Of a stretch of DNA of 64,000 nucleotides, positions 1 through 9,900 are shown in pieces. The notes below the pieces were generated by a model. It saw only the letters and a list, made by a program, of their open reading frames with translations, was not told the origin of the DNA and did no database searches. Position 1 is the stretch's first letter. Each line of letters begins with the position of its first letter. Source of the DNA: Pseudomonadota bacterium (GTDB lineage: Bacteria; Pseudomonadota; Gammaproteobacteria; Burkholderiales; Burkholderiaceae_C); the NCBI GenBank assembly GCA_018241265.1, contig JAFEEF010000002.1:1-64000 (forward strand). Direction: 5' to 3'. The position numbers and the translations under genes were made by a program.

Positions 1-66
1 GATCGGCCGCTCGGAATCGAGCAGCAGGCCGTCCATGTCGAACACCGCCGCGCGGTAGGCCGCCAT
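1..66 (-). CDS. HAD-superfamily hydrolase, N-terminal fragment
   Basis: Only the first 22 codons lie in the window; the gene continues past the left edge. The peptide begins MAAYRAAVFDMDGLLLDSE. The DMDGLLLDS stretch is motif I of the haloacid dehalogenase superfamily, where the first Asp is the nucleophile and the second the acid/base. The spacing is typical of beta-phosphoglucomutase-like or phosphoglycolate-phosphatase-like members. The ATG at 66 is the first in-frame start. It lies downstream of hemL on the same strand, separated from it by a 163-bp palindromic element. The substrate cannot be deduced from this fragment. Confidence 0.8.
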   Translation of the reverse strand, partial: MAAYRAAVFDMDGLLLDSERPI

Positions 67-96
67 GCGGCTTGTCTCCAGTCTCTTGAGCTTAGT

Positions 97-259
97 AGTA
101 CCCTCATTCGCAAATACGGCCACATGAAATCGCGCCTTTCGGGCCAGGGCGGCGTTGCAAATCCTCGCGATACCATGAGGTATCGCTGCGGTTTGCGCCT
201 TGCCCTGACCCGAAATGCATCGATTTCATCAAGTGGCCGTATTTGCGAATGAGGGTACT
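97..259. repeat. 163-bp palindromic (MITE/REP-like) element with 27-bp perfect terminal inverted repeats
   Basis: The left end (97–123, beginning AGTACCCTCATTCGC) and right end (233–259) are perfect 27-bp inverted repeats. The interior continues the symmetry imperfectly: ATGAAATCG near 124–132 faces CGATTTCAT at 221–229, GGGCCAGGGC faces GCCCTGACCC, and GATACC-ATGA-GGTATC sits near the centre. The whole unit could fold into one long cruciform. No coding capacity for a transposase is visible, so it resembles a non-autonomous mobile element or a large REP-type repeat. It begins 9 bp after the hemL stop and ends before the HAD gene, so it may also act as a transcription or mRNA-stability barrier. 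A clear target-site duplication is not visible. Confidence 0.75.
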
Positions 260-267
260 TAGGGTCC

Positions 268-1554
268 TCAGCGCAGTGCAGCGCGCGCAGCGGCGATCGT
301 CGCGTCGATGTCGGCCGCGCTGTGCGCCGCGCTGACGAAGCCGGCCTCGTAGAGCGCGGGCGCGAAGTAGACGCCGCGCTCCAGCATCGCGTGGAAGCTG
401 CGGTTGAAGCGCTCCTGGTCGGTCGCCATCACCTGGCCGTAGTTCTGCGGCAGCTCGGCGCCGAAGAAGAAGCCGAACATGCCGCCTTCGCTGTCGGCCG
501 AGAACGGCACGCCGGCCTCGCGCGCGGCGTCCGTCAAGCCGGCGACGAGCGCGCGCGTGCGCTCGGCCAGCGCATCGAAGAAGCCCGGCTTGGCGATCTC
601 GCGCAGGGTCGCGAGGCCGCACGCCGTCGCGACCGGATTGCCCGACAAGGTGCCGGCCTGGTAGACCGGCCCGAGCGGCGCGAGCAGTTCCATCACCGAG
701 CGCTTCGCGCCGAACGCCGCCAGCGGCATGCCGCCGCCGATCACCTTGCCGAACACGCTGATGTCGGGCGAAAAGCCCGGGATCTGCGCCGCATACAGGC
801 TCTGCGCGCCGCCGAGCGCGACCCGGAAGCCCGTCATCACCTCGTCGAAGATCAAGAGCGCGCCGTGCTCGCTGCAGCGCTCGCGGATGCGGCGCATGAA
901 CGGCAGCGATGCGCGCACGAAGTTCATGTTGCCGGCGATCGGCTCGACGATCACGCAGGCGATCTCGCCGCCGTGCAGCGCGAAGGCCTCGTCGAGCTGC
1001 GCGACGTTGTTGTATTCGAGGACCAGCGTGTGCTGCACGACATCGGCCGGCACGCCGGCGCTGGTCGGGTGGCCGAAGGTCGCGAGGCCCGAGCCGGCCT
1101 TCACGAGCAGCGCATCGGCATGGCCGTGGTAGCAGCCTTCGAACTTGATGATCGCGGTGCGGCCGGTCGCGCCGCGCGCCAGCCGCAAGGCGCTCATCGC
1201 CGCTTCGGTGCCGGAGCTGACGAGGCGCAGCTGCTCGACGCTAGGCACGAGCGCGAGGATCGCCTCGGCGAGCTCGATCTCGCGCTCGGTCGGCGCACCG
1301 AAGGAGTAGCCGTCGGCGGCGGCCTTCTGCACCGCCTCCAGCACCGCCGGATGGCCGTGACCGAGGATCATCGGGCCCCACGAGCCGATGTAGTCGATGT
1401 AGCGCTGGCCTTCGGCGTCGTACAGGTAGGCGCCCTCGGCCCGTGCGATGAAGCGCGGCGTGCCGCCGACGGCGCGGAACGCGCGCACCGGCGAGTTGAC
1501 GCCGCCGGGGATCACGCGCTGGGCGCGGGCGAACAGTTCGTTGTTGGAGGTCAT
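268..1554 (-). CDS. hemL: Glutamate-1-semialdehyde 2,1-aminomutase
   Basis: This PLP enzyme converts glutamate-1-semialdehyde to 5-aminolevulinate in the C5 route to heme. The predicted 428 residues match the family length. The N-terminus [18 protein letters not shown] is typical. The motifs [27 protein letters not shown] and [15 protein letters not shown] are present, and Lys270 in the last is the expected Schiff-base lysine. The ATG at 1554 was chosen because the open frame upstream of it runs through an inverted-repeat-containing spacer and adds residues that do not belong to the family. It lies downstream of thiD on the same strand with a 104-nt gap. Heme supply is relevant to the cytochrome oxidase genes elsewhere in the window. 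Confidence 0.97.
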   Translation of the reverse strand: MTSNNELFARAQRVIPGGVNSPVRAFRAVGGTPRFIARAEGAYLYDAEGQRYIDYIGSWGPMILGHGHPAVLEAVQKAAADGYSFGAPTEREIELAEAILALVPSVEQLRLVSSGTEAAMSALRLARGATGRTAIIKFEGCYHGHADALLVKAGSGLATFGHPTSAGVPADVVQHTLVLEYNNVAQLDEAFALHGGEIACVIVEPIAGNMNFVRASLPFMRRIRERCSEHGALLIFDEVMTGFRVALGGAQSLYAAQIPGFSPDISVFGKVIGGGMPLAAFGAKRSVMELLAPLGPVYQAGTLSGNPVATACGLATLREIAKPGFFDALAERTRALVAGLTDAAREAGVPFSADSEGGMFGFFFGAELPQNYGQVMATDQERFNRSFHAMLERGVYFAPALYEAGFVSAAHSAADIDATIAAARAALR

Positions 1555-1558
1555 CGGG

Positions 1559-1645
1559 TCAGAACCTGTGAGCAAAATCGATCGGCTTTGCAGACTGAGC
1601 AGGTTCTGAGCGAGTCGCCTGCGCTGCGCAATTTCATAGGCGACT
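1559..1645. repeat. Two short inverted repeats in the thiD–hemL spacer
   Basis: TCAGAACCTG (1559–1568) is perfectly complemented by CAGGTTCTGA (1600–1609). A second stem follows, AGTCGCCT (1613–1620) with AGGCGACT (1638–1645). They fill most of the spacer between the thiD stop and the hemL start and would form two hairpins in the hemL leader. No poly-U tract follows either on the minus strand, so a plain intrinsic terminator is not evident. They may be repeat remnants, an attenuator or mRNA-processing structures. Confidence 0.45.
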
Positions 1646-1658
1646 TCGCTCCGGCGAC

Positions 1659-2603
1659 TCAGTGCACGTGCCGCGGGCTCTTCGGCGTCTGCGTCGCGCC
1701 GTCGTCCGGCTCGGCGCCGCCATCGTCGTCGACGTCCTCTCCCTCCTCGGGCGGCAAGGCCCAGAAGAAGCGATCCGGCACGACGTTGCCCATGCCCGGG
1801 CGAAAGCCCGCGTCGAGCGCCTGGTCGAGGAACGCGAGCGCCTCGCCGACGGCGGCATGCAGCTCGGCGCCCGACGCGAGCAGCGCCGCCAAGGCGGCCG
1901 CCAGCGTGTCGCCGGCGCCGACGAAGCTGACGTCGAAGCGCTCGAACTTCTCGCCGGTGATCGCGCCTTGCGGCGACGCGAGCACGTTGTCGAGATGCTG
2001 GTCCGGCAGCGCCACGCTGGTCACGAGCACGAAGCGCGTGCCGTGCTCGCCGGCGGCGACCGCGAGCTCGCGCGTCGACGCCGGACGCTCGCTGTCCCAC
2101 TCGGGCAGCAGGAAGTCGGTGAGCGTCTGGTGGCTGCCGACCAGCACCTCTGCCTGCGGCAGCACCAGCTCGCGGAACGCATCGAGGTAGGCCTGCTGCG
2201 CGTCCTCCTCGAGCCACGCCAGGTTCGGCATGTAGGCGACGAGCGGCACGTCGGGATAGTCCGAAAGCACTTCGGCGACCGCGCTGACGCCTTCGGCCGA
2301 GCCGAGGAAGCCGACCTTCCAGGCGCCTATCGTCACGTCCTCGAGGATGGTGCGCGCCTGCTCGGCGATCACTTCGGTGTCGATCGCGTGGTGGTCGAAG
2401 ATCTCGGCGGTGTCGCGCATGACGATCGAGGTGACGACCGGCAGCGCATGCGCACCCATCGCGGCGATCGTCGCGACGTCGCCGGCGACGCCGCCGGCGC
2501 CGCTCGGGTCGCTGGCGTTGAAGACCATCGCGCAGGCGGGTGCCGGTTGCTCGGCGCCGGCGTCGGCATCATCGCTTTCGGCGGGGTGGGGATCTGTGCT
2601 CAT
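1659..2603 (-). CDS. thiD: Hydroxymethylpyrimidine/phosphomethylpyrimidine kinase (ThiD family)
   Basis: Predicted to phosphorylate 4-amino-5-hydroxymethyl-2-methylpyrimidine (phosphate) for thiamine synthesis. The ribokinase fold is seen in the N-terminal [22 protein letters not shown] and the C-terminal [19 protein letters not shown], which carries the GAGD anion hole and catalytic Asp. The ATG at 2603 gives 314 residues; a TTG 48 nt upstream would add an unsupported N-terminal extension. The first 30 residues are a low-complexity acidic/Ala stretch before the kinase fold, and the C-terminal tail is also acidic, making it longer than the usual 265–280 residues. No thiamine-pyrophosphate riboswitch motif is visible in the leader. 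It is divergent from the rubredoxin gene. Confidence 0.9.
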   Translation of the reverse strand: MSTDPHPAESDDADAGAEQPAPACAMVFNASDPSGAGGVAGDVATIAAMGAHALPVVTSIVMRDTAEIFDHHAIDTEVIAEQARTILEDVTIGAWKVGFLGSAEGVSAVAEVLSDYPDVPLVAYMPNLAWLEEDAQQAYLDAFRELVLPQAEVLVGSHQTLTDFLLPEWDSERPASTRELAVAAGEHGTRFVLVTSVALPDQHLDNVLASPQGAITGEKFERFDVSFVGAGDTLAAALAALLASGAELHAAVGEALAFLDQALDAGFRPGMGNVVPDRFFWALPPEEGEDVDDDGGAEPDDGATQTPKSPRHVH

Positions 2604-2690
2604 GAGGAGGCCCGATGGCTGCGGAAGGAGGCGCTGCGCGAGGTCGTCCAAGGACTCGGCCGGACTTCTAGGCGAACGTGAAGAATGTTG

Positions 2691-2755
2691 CGTAGGTGCC
2701 TACGGAGACTTGCTTTTTTCGCAGAGGGCTTGGCTACAATGTGAAAGCATTGTAG
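2691..2755. promoter_or_regulatory. Divergent thiD/rubredoxin promoter region with dyads
   Basis: CTACAATG (2734–2741) and CATTGTAG (2748–2755) form a perfect 8-bp inverted repeat with a 6-nt centre. Each arm contains TACAAT, a good sigma70 -10 box, once for each strand, so the dyad could hold the -10 elements of both divergent promoters. For the plus strand a TTGCTT lies 19 bp upstream (2710–2715). A second tight dyad, CGTAGG-TG-CCTACG, is at 2691–2704 and lies in the thiD leader. The arrangement is read directly; its use as promoter and operator is inferred. Confidence 0.45.
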
Positions 2756-2773
2756 TGAAGGGAAGGCCGACTT

Positions 2774-2947
2774 GTGAGCGATCACCGAACCTGGATGTGC
2801 CTCATCTGCGGATGGATCTACGATGAGACCGTCGGGGACCCGGAGCACGGCATCGCACCGGGTACGCGGTGGGAGGCGGTACCGATGAACTGGACCTGCC
2901 CCGAGTGCGGCGCCCGCAAGGAAGACTTCGAGATGGTCCAGGTCTGA
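2774..2947 (+). CDS. Rubredoxin
   Basis: A 57-residue iron–sulfur electron carrier. Both rubredoxin Fe-binding knuckles are present: MCLICGWIYD near the start and WTCPECGARKEDFE near the end, giving four cysteines in two CxxC pairs. The conserved core DPEHGIAPGTRWEAVP lies between them. Start is GTG 2774; AAGGG lies about 12 nt upstream, and a TTG two bases earlier would hit a stop at once. Rubredoxin between thiD and pilG is a recurring arrangement in Burkholderiales. It is divergent from thiD and 111 nt ahead of pilG. The redox partner is unknown. Confidence 0.95.
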   Translation: MSDHRTWMCLICGWIYDETVGDPEHGIAPGTRWEAVPMNWTCPECGARKEDFEMVQV

Positions 2948-3058
2948 CGCGCACATCGGCGGGAGAAGGAAACAAGCCTCATCTTTCGGACCGGAGCGCC
3001 GACAACCACACACCACGGGCGGAACCCACCGCGCCAGCCATGTCGTTGAGGAGAGTGC

Positions 3059-3454
3059 GTGTTGAACAGTCCCGCGGATCCCGCAGGCGTGAAGGTGCTG
3101 GTCATCGATGACAGCAACACCATCCGCCGCAGCGCCGAGATCTTCCTGAAGCAGGGCGGCTACGAGGTGCTGCTCGCCGAGGACGGGTTCGATGCGCTGT
3201 CCAAGGTCAACGACCACGCACCCGACCTGATCTTCTGCGACATCCTGATGCCGCGTCTCGACGGCTATCAGACCTGCGCGATCATCAAGCGCAACGTGCG
3301 CTTCGCGAACGTGCCGGTGATCATGCTGTCGTCCAAGGACGGCTTGTTCGACAAGGCGCGCGGCCGCATGGTCGGCTCGGAAGACTACCTGACCAAGCCC
3401 TTCACGAAGGACCAGTTGCTGCAGGCCGTCGAGCAGCATCGGCGGTCCGCCTGA
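3059..3454 (+). CDS. pilG: Twitching-motility response regulator PilG
   Basis: A single-domain CheY-like receiver of 131 residues. The acidic pocket is in VLVIDDSN, the phospho-acceptor is Asp61 in FCDILMPRLDGYQTC, and the KPF lysine is present near residue 105. There is no output domain. In the Pil-Chp system PilG accepts phosphate from the ChpA/PilL kinase and promotes pilus extension. The GTG start at 3059 is preceded by GAGGAG at good spacing. It is the first gene of the pilGHIJ–chpA run, all on the plus strand with short gaps. Confidence 0.93.
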   Translation: MLNSPADPAGVKVLVIDDSNTIRRSAEIFLKQGGYEVLLAEDGFDALSKVNDHAPDLIFCDILMPRLDGYQTCAIIKRNVRFANVPVIMLSSKDGLFDKARGRMVGSEDYLTKPFTKDQLLQAVEQHRRSA

Positions 3455-3526
3455 TCGTTCCGCCATGGACCGCGGGCCACGTCGCCTCGAGCCTTCAGGC
3501 CGGCTGCCGGCCTAGGACGACTTTTC

Positions 3527-3892
3527 ATGCCGATACGCAAGATTCTCCTCGTCGACGACTCCAAGACCGAGCTGCACCACCTGTCGGAGCTGCTCGGCAA
3601 GCGCGGCTACGCCGTGCGCACCGCCGAGAACGGCGAGGAGGCGATGCGGCGCCTGGCCGAGGACAAGCCGGACCTGATCCTGATGGACGTCGTGATGCCG
3701 GGGCAGAACGGCTTCCAGCTCACGCGCTCGATCACGCGCGACCCGCGCTATGCCGGCGTGCCGGTGATCATGTGCACCAGCAAGAACCAGGAGACCGACA
3801 AGGTGTGGGGCATGCGCCAGGGCGCGCGCGACTACATCGTCAAGCCGGTCGACGCGGACGAGCTGCTGGTGAAGATCCGCGCGTTCGACTGA
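3527..3892 (+). CDS. pilH: Twitching-motility response regulator PilH
   Basis: The second stand-alone receiver, 121 residues. It has the acidic residues in LLVDDSKTE, phospho-acceptor Asp54 in [16 protein letters not shown], a conserved Thr/Ser in [12 protein letters not shown] and Lys in [11 protein letters not shown]. PilH is the counterpart of PilG in type IV pilus chemosensing and is thought to favour retraction or act as a phosphate sink. The sequence [16 protein letters not shown] is characteristic of PilH. It follows pilG by 72 nt and precedes pilI by 30 nt. Confidence 0.93.
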   Translation: MPIRKILLVDDSKTELHHLSELLGKRGYAVRTAENGEEAMRRLAEDKPDLILMDVVMPGQNGFQLTRSITRDPRYAGVPVIMCTSKNQETDKVWGMRQGARDYIVKPVDADELLVKIRAFD

Positions 3893-3922
3893 CGCACCGA
3901 GCGACGCGACCGAGCAGCACCC

Positions 3923-4444
3923 ATGGCCAACAAGCAAGCCCTGCGCGATCTCCAGAGCCGGCTTGCGCAACGCCTGTCGGCGGCGCGTTTCGAGGAGCGC
4001 GGCAAGTCGTGGCTGGCGGTCGAATGCAGCGCGCGCGGCTTCCTGTTCCCGCTGCGCGAGGCCGGCGAGATCTTCACGCCGACGTCGATCCAGCCGGTGC
4101 CGCACAGCCAGCGCTGGTTCCTCGGCGTCGCCAACCTGCGCGGCCATCTGCATGGCGTGGTCGACCTCGCGGGCTTTCTCGGCGTCAAGTCGGCCGATGC
4201 GAGCCGCGACCAGGCGCGCTTCGTCGGGTTCAACCCGAGCCTCGAGATCAACTGCGCGCTGCTCGTCGATCGCCTCGCCGGGCTGCGCGGCGAAGCCGAC
4301 CTGAGCGCCGAGGACGAGGATGGCAGCACGCGTCCGGCGTTCGTCGGCACGCGCTACCGCGACCGCGCCGGCCGAGCCTGGCAGGAACTCAACCTGGCCG
4401 ACCTGGCCGGCGACGCCAGCTTCCTGCGCATCGTCGCCGGATGA
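3923..4444 (+). CDS. pilI: CheW-like coupling protein PilI
   Basis: A 173-residue CheW-domain protein expected to bridge the receptor PilJ and the kinase ChpA. The CheW fold is seen in SWLAVECSARGFLFPLREAGEIF, followed by the hallmark HSQRWFLGVANLRGHLHGVVDLAGFLG. The last segment, AGRAWQELNLADLAGDASFLRIVAG, is typical of PilI. The ATG at 3923 follows a short gap after pilH. The stop codon overlaps an ATG that opens a chain of mini-ORFs leading to pilJ. Confidence 0.92.
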   Translation: MANKQALRDLQSRLAQRLSAARFEERGKSWLAVECSARGFLFPLREAGEIFTPTSIQPVPHSQRWFLGVANLRGHLHGVVDLAGFLGVKSADASRDQARFVGFNPSLEINCALLVDRLAGLRGEADLSAEDEDGSTRPAFVGTRYRDRAGRAWQELNLADLAGDASFLRIVAG

Positions 4445-4600
4445 CCGAATCCACCGCAAGAGGGACCCGATGACAGACTCCACCGATACGACGCTGCGCA
4501 TGGACGGAGGGCGCCTGTGAGCGCCGCCGCCCGCCCGCCCGAAGGCGGCGCTCCCTCCCGCGGCGACGTGGTCGCGAAACGACCGGAGGCCAGGGTATGA
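4441..4600 (+). other. Chain of three overlapping mini-ORFs filling the pilI–pilJ gap
   Basis: Every stop in this spacer overlaps the next start. The pilI stop overlaps an ATG at 4441 opening a 10-codon ORF that stops at 4471–4473. This overlaps an ATG at 4470 opening a 16-codon ORF ([16 protein letters not shown], with GAGGG just upstream). Its stop at 4518–4520 overlaps a GTG at 4517 opening a 27-codon ORF, and that stop at 4598–4600 overlaps the pilJ ATG at 4597. None resembles a known protein. The chain would let ribosomes reinitiate from pilI to pilJ without leaving the message. It may be coincidence in G+C-rich DNA or the remnant of a decayed gene. Confidence 0.5.
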
Positions 4601-6921
4601 GCCTGCTCAACACGATCAAGGGCTGGGGGGGCCCGCCGGGATCGTCGCGCACGCCCGATCTCGAGCTGCCCGATGCGCCGACGCCGGGTTCCGGCAACAT
4701 TCCCGATCTGCTGCTGCCCGACACGCTGGTGCCGCCCGAACAGGTCTCGGTCGCGCACGCGACGAGCGGACCCGACAGCTCCATCATCACCGAGGCCGCG
4801 CCGTCCGAGCTCGCGGACTATGCCGAGACGCGCCTGCCGGAAGCCGCCGCCGCGGCCGATGCCGGCGGCGCGCTGCCGCTGATCGGCCGCTGGCCGGCCG
4901 CGGCGCAGCAACGCCTGCTCATCGCGATGATCGGCATCGGCCTCGTCGGCCTCATCGTCATCACCGTGCTCGCGCTGCTCGCGGCCAATCGCAGCGCGGC
5001 GCAGGTCGGCGCGAGCGGTCAGGCGCTGATGCAGTCGCAGCGGCTGGCCAAGTCGGTATCGCAGGCGCTGGTCGGCAGCGCCAGCGCCTTCCCCGAGGTG
5101 CGCGAGAGCGCCGAGGTGCTGGTGCGCAACGTCCACGGACTGAAGGACGGCAGCGGCGACATCCCGGCCGCACCGGCCGGCGTGCAGCCGGCGATCGATG
5201 CGATCCTGCCGATGGTCGACCAGGCCGACAAGGGCGCGAAGACCGTGCTCGCCGACCAGAAGGTGCTGACGCAGGTCGGCCAGTCGCTGCGCGCGATCAA
5301 CCGGCAGTCGTCCGACCTGCTCGAGCTGGCGCAGACCGTGTCGTCGATGAAGCTGCAGCAGGAGGCCTCGCCGGCCGAGCTGTCGGCGGTCGGCCAGCTC
5401 GTGATGCTGACGCAGCGCATCGGCAAGTCGGCGAACGAGTTCATGACGATGGAAGGCGTGAGCCCGGAGGCGGTGTTCCTGCTCGGCAAGGACTTGAACA
5501 CGTTCAAGGAGATCGCTCAGGGCCTGGTCGACGGCAACCCCGAATTGCGCCTGCCGGCGACGCGCGATCCGCAGACGCGCGAACGACTCGCCGAGCTGCT
5601 CGCGCAGTACGAGAAGACGCGCACCGAGGCGAGCTCCATCCTGAGCAACCTGCAGGGCCTGGTGTCGGCACGCGATGCGCACAAGGCGCTGATCGACGAA
5701 AGCGAACCGCTGCGCAAGGGCCTCGAGAACGTGCAGCAGCAGCTCGGCAGCCAAACCGGCTTCGGCGGCCCGACGGTCGCGCTGCTGGCGCTGTTCGCCG
5801 CGATGCTGGTGCTCGGCGTGGCCGGCACGCTGCGCCTCTATGTGCGCGACCAGTCGCTGCGTACCGGCCTGGCCGAGAAGCAGCGCCTCGAAGCCGAGCG
5901 CCAGGAGCAGGAGGCCAAGCGTGTCAACGACGCGAACCAGGCGGCGATCCTGCGGCTGATGAACGAGCTGCAAGCGGTCGCCGAGGGCGACCTGACGCAG
6001 CAGGCGACCGTCACCGAGGACATCACCGGCGCGATCGCCGATTCGGTGAACTACACCGTCGAGGAGTTGCGCTCGCTGGTGTCGCAGGTGCAGGGCACGG
6101 TCGGCCGCGTGACCGACACGACGCAGCAGGTCGATGCGACGTCGACCGAACTGCTCGCGGCATCGAGCGAACAGCTGCGCGAGATCCGCGACACCGGCGA
6201 ATCGGTGCTCGAGATGGCCGGTCGCATCAACGAGGTGTCGGCCCAGGCGCAGGAAACCGCCGCGGTGGCGCGCCAGTCGCTCGATGCCGCGGACCAGGGC
6301 CTGCGCGCGGTGCAGAACACGATCGGCGGCATGAACCTGATCCGCGATCAGATCCAGGAAACCTCCAAGCGCATCAAGCGGCTCGGCGAATCGTCGCAGG
6401 AGATCGGCGAGATCACCGAGCTGATCTCGGACATCACCGAGCAGACCAACGTGCTGGCGTTGAACGCGGCGATCCAGGCGGCGTCGGCGGGCGAAGCGGG
6501 TCGCGGCTTCTCGGTCGTGGCCGAGGAAGTGCAGCGGCTGGCCGAACGCTCGGGCGATGCGACGCGCCAGATCGCAGCGCTCGTCAAGACGATCCAGACC
6601 GACACCCAGGATGCGGTCGGCGCGATGGAGCGCTCGACGCAGGGCGTGGTCGAAGGCGCCAGGCTGTCCGACGCCGCGGGCGCGGCGCTCGCCGACATCG
6701 ACCGCGTGTCGCGCCGCCTCGCCGACCTGATCGGCGAGATCTCGACGCAGGCGCTGTCCGAGGCGCAGTCGGCCAACGTCGTCGCCGCCAACATCCAGCA
6801 CATCTTCGCGGTCACCGAGCAGACCGGCGAAGGCACCCGCTCGACCGCGCAGATGGTGCGCGAACTGTCGCGCACGGCCGAAGAATTGAAGCAGTCGGTG
6901 GCCCGCTTCAAGATCGACTGA
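4597..6921 (+). CDS. pilJ: Type IV pilus methyl-accepting chemoreceptor PilJ
   Basis: A 774-residue transmembrane chemoreceptor of the Pil-Chp array. A Pro-rich, acidic cytoplasmic N-terminus of about 100 residues precedes the first membrane helix (around 105–128, [17 protein letters not shown]). A helical periplasmic PilJ domain follows, with two similar segments ([14 protein letters not shown] and [13 protein letters not shown]). The second membrane helix is near 391–414, then HAMP, then the signalling hairpin with [20 protein letters not shown] near residue 617. The A-I-Q-A-A-S form of the tip is typical of PilJ rather than classical MCPs. No methyltransferase gene (pilK) follows; chpA starts 13 nt downstream. 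Confidence 0.94.
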   Translation: MSLLNTIKGWGGPPGSSRTPDLELPDAPTPGSGNIPDLLLPDTLVPPEQVSVAHATSGPDSSIITEAAPSELADYAETRLPEAAAAADAGGALPLIGRWPAAAQQRLLIAMIGIGLVGLIVITVLALLAANRSAAQVGASGQALMQSQRLAKSVSQALVGSASAFPEVRESAEVLVRNVHGLKDGSGDIPAAPAGVQPAIDAILPMVDQADKGAKTVLADQKVLTQVGQSLRAINRQSSDLLELAQTVSSMKLQQEASPAELSAVGQLVMLTQRIGKSANEFMTMEGVSPEAVFLLGKDLNTFKEIAQGLVDGNPELRLPATRDPQTRERLAELLAQYEKTRTEASSILSNLQGLVSARDAHKALIDESEPLRKGLENVQQQLGSQTGFGGPTVALLALFAAMLVLGVAGTLRLYVRDQSLRTGLAEKQRLEAERQEQEAKRVNDANQAAILRLMNELQAVAEGDLTQQATVTEDITGAIADSVNYTVEELRSLVSQVQGTVGRVTDTTQQVDATSTELLAASSEQLREIRDTGESVLEMAGRINEVSAQAQETAAVARQSLDAADQGLRAVQNTIGGMNLIRDQIQETSKRIKRLGESSQEIGEITELISDITEQTNVLALNAAIQAASAGEAGRGFSVVAEEVQRLAERSGDATRQIAALVKTIQTDTQDAVGAMERSTQGVVEGARLSDAAGAALADIDRVSRRLADLIGEISTQALSEAQSANVVAANIQHIFAVTEQTGEGTRSTAQMVRELSRTAEELKQSVARFKID

Positions 6922-6934
6922 GCGCCTCCACGTC

Positions 6935-9900
6935 ATGGACCTTTCGATTCGCCCCGATCCCAACCTGAGCGCCGCGCACGGCGGCTCGGGCGACGACCTG
7001 TCCGCGCTGTCGTGGGTCCACGACGAGCTGCGGCGTTCGCTGGAGACGGCGCACAAGGCGTTGCGGCGCTTCGTCAAGGAGGCCGAAGCGGCCGGCGCGT
7101 CCGACATCGATGCGGTCGATCCGGCCGTGCTGCGCACGGCGCGCAACCAGCTCCACCAGGGCGCGGGCGCGCTCGAACTGGTCGGCTTGCCGGCCGCGGC
7201 GACCCTGTTGCGGGCGAGCGAGAACGCCGTACAGCGCTACATCGCGAAGCCGCACAAGCTGACCGCCAAGGTGGTCGGCGATATCGAGTACGCGTCGTTC
7301 GCGCTGCTCGACTTCATCGGTCGGCGCCTCGCCGGCAAGCCGGTGTCCGAGCTGGCGCTGTTCCCGCAGTACCGCGCGGTACAGGAAAGCGCGGGCGCCG
7401 ATCGCGTGCATCCGGCCGATCTCTGGCCGGTCGACTGGCGCTGGCGCGAACTGCCGGCCGATGCGCATGCGCAGCCGCGGCAGGTCGATGCCGCCAGCCA
7501 CGCCGCGCTCGAATCGCAACTCCTGCCGCTGATGCGCGGCACCGAGCCGCAGGCGGTCGCGGCGCGCATCGGCGAGCTGTGCGCCGGCCTCGGCGCCGGC
7601 GCGGGATCGGGCGACGTCGCGACGCTGTGGAAGCTCGCGGCGGCGATGTTCGAGGCGCAGGCCCAGGGCCTGCTCGGTTTCGATGTCTACAGCAAGCGCG
7701 TCGCGTCGCGGCTGCTCGCGCAGTTCCGCGCGCTCGAGCGCGGCGAGTTCGAAGTCTCGGAACGGCTCGCGCAGGACCTGCTGTTCTTCTGCGCGCAGAG
7801 CGCGTCGCCGGGCGACGGCCGGCGCGCGCCGCGGCTGGCCGCGGTGCGCCAGACCTATGGCCTCGTGCACCATGTGCCGACCGACTATGCGGCGAGCTCG
7901 CTCGGCCGCTTCGACCCGGCGCTGATCCTGCAGGCGCGCAAGCGTGTCGCGGCCGCCAAGGAAGCCTGGTCGGCGGTCGCCGGCGGCGAGATGCATCGCC
8001 TCGCCGGCCTGTCGGAGCAGTTCGCCCTGGTCGGCGATTCGCTCAAGCGCATCTTCCCGCACGGCGAGGCGTTCGCCGGCGAGCTGCAGCAGGCGATCGC
8101 GCTGACGCAGCAGTCGTTCGCCGCGCCCGGCGCGCCGCTCGCGATGGAGGTCGCGACCAGCCTGCTCTACATCGAAGCGGCGCTCGAGGACGGCGACTTC
8201 GACGCTCCCGAACTCGCCGGACGCGTCGAGCGCCTCGCGCAGCGCCTCGCCGGCGTGCGTCAGGGACGGTCGCCCGAGCCGCTCGAAGGCTGGATGGAGG
8301 ACCTGTACCGCCGCGTCTCCGATCGCCAGACGATGGGCAGCGTGGTGCAGGAGCTGCGTGCATCGCTGTCGGAAGCCGAGAAGCTGATCGACCAGTTCTT
8401 CCGCAAGCCCGACGACCGCAACGTGCTGATCCCGGTGCCGCACCAGCTGTCGGCGATGCGCGGCGTGCTGTCGGTGCTCGGCATGGACCAGGCGTCGGCC
8501 GCACTGGTGCGCATGCGCGACGACGTCGACGGGCTGATCACGACCGAGGTCGACCCGGAACGCGTCGGCCAGGCCGGCGTGTTCGATCGCCTGGCGGGCA
8601 ACCTGGGCGCGCTCGGCTTCCTGATCGACATGCTGAGCGTGCAGCCGCAGATGGCCAAATCGCTCTTCGTGTTCGACGCCGACGCCGGTACGCTGAGCCC
8701 GCTGATGGGCCGTGCCGCGCCGGCGCGTCCGGCCGAGCCGGCGCCGCCGGTGATCGACCTGCGGCTCATCGAACAGGCCCAGATGCTGGCCTTCACGTCG
8801 GTGCGCGAGGACGTGCCGATCGAGGACGTGCACCGCGATCTCGATCGGCTGTCGCAGGATGCCCGGGCCGCCGCGCAGACCGACCTCGCCGACACGGTGC
8901 AGAAGGCGCAGGAGGCGCTCGAGCGCTCGGCCGGTGCGGCCGAGCTGGCGGCGGCGCGCGGCGCGCTGTCGGAGGCGCTGGTCGACTTCGTCACGACGGC
9001 GTCCGATCCGGTCGCGCTCGCGCCGGAAGCGCCGCGCACGGCCGCCGCGCCGATCACGCTCGACTTCGGCGCGCAGGATCTGCACGAAGACGAGGAGATG
9101 CGCGAGGTCTTCCTCGAGGAGGCGCGCGAGGTGCTCGACGGCGCGCGTGCCGCCAGTGCTGAACTCGCGCAGGCGCCGGGCGAGCTCGAGGTGCTGACGA
9201 CGCTGCGGCGCGCCTTCCACACGCTCAAGGGCAGCTCGCGCATGGTCGGGCTGAAGGACTTCGGCGAAGCCGCCTGGGCCGGCGAGCAGGTCTACAACAC
9301 GCTGCTCGCGGGCCAGCAGCCGGCCGGCCCGGCGCTGATCGAATTCACCGGCTGGGCGCTCGGCTACCTGGGCGCCTGGGTCGAAGACATCGCGGCGGGA
9401 CGCGCCGGCAGCCACGACGCCGGCACGGTGAAGGCCGCCGCCGACCTGTTGAACGCGCCGCCGCCGGCCGTCGAAGAGGTCGCGGTCGCCGAACAGGCGG
9501 TGCCTCCAACGGACGTCCTGGACGCGGCGCCGGTCGAAGAGGAGGTCGCGTTCGAGCTGCTCACGGACGCGCCGTCCGAAGCCGCACCCGCAGCCGCGCC
9601 CGACGCGTCGGCACCGATGCTGCTGCCGCCCGATCTGCCGAGTGCCGCCGACCTCGAGTTCGGCGTGTCGCAGCATCCGCCGCTCGACCTCGTCACCGGC
9701 CCGGACCTGACCTTCGAGTTCGACCTCGGCCCCGACGAGGCGCTCGATCCGGCCGCGGCGACTGCATCGGCACCGGCGTCGCTGCCGCCGCACGAAGTGA
9801 TCCGGTTCGATTCGAGCGCGCAAGCGCTGCTCGACCCGTTCGATGCCGGCACGGCCGGATCGGCCGCGACCGAGCCGATGCCGCTGCCCGAGATCGTGCC

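Noticed and set aside
322-2190. Long plus-strand frame across hemL and thiD (622 codons)
   Set aside because: It crosses two convincing minus-strand enzymes and an intergenic spacer and has no recognisable domain.
2604-2773. Possible thiamine-pyrophosphate riboswitch upstream of thiD
   Set aside because: The minus-strand leader lacks the CUGAGA core and the paired conserved helices; only small dyads are present.
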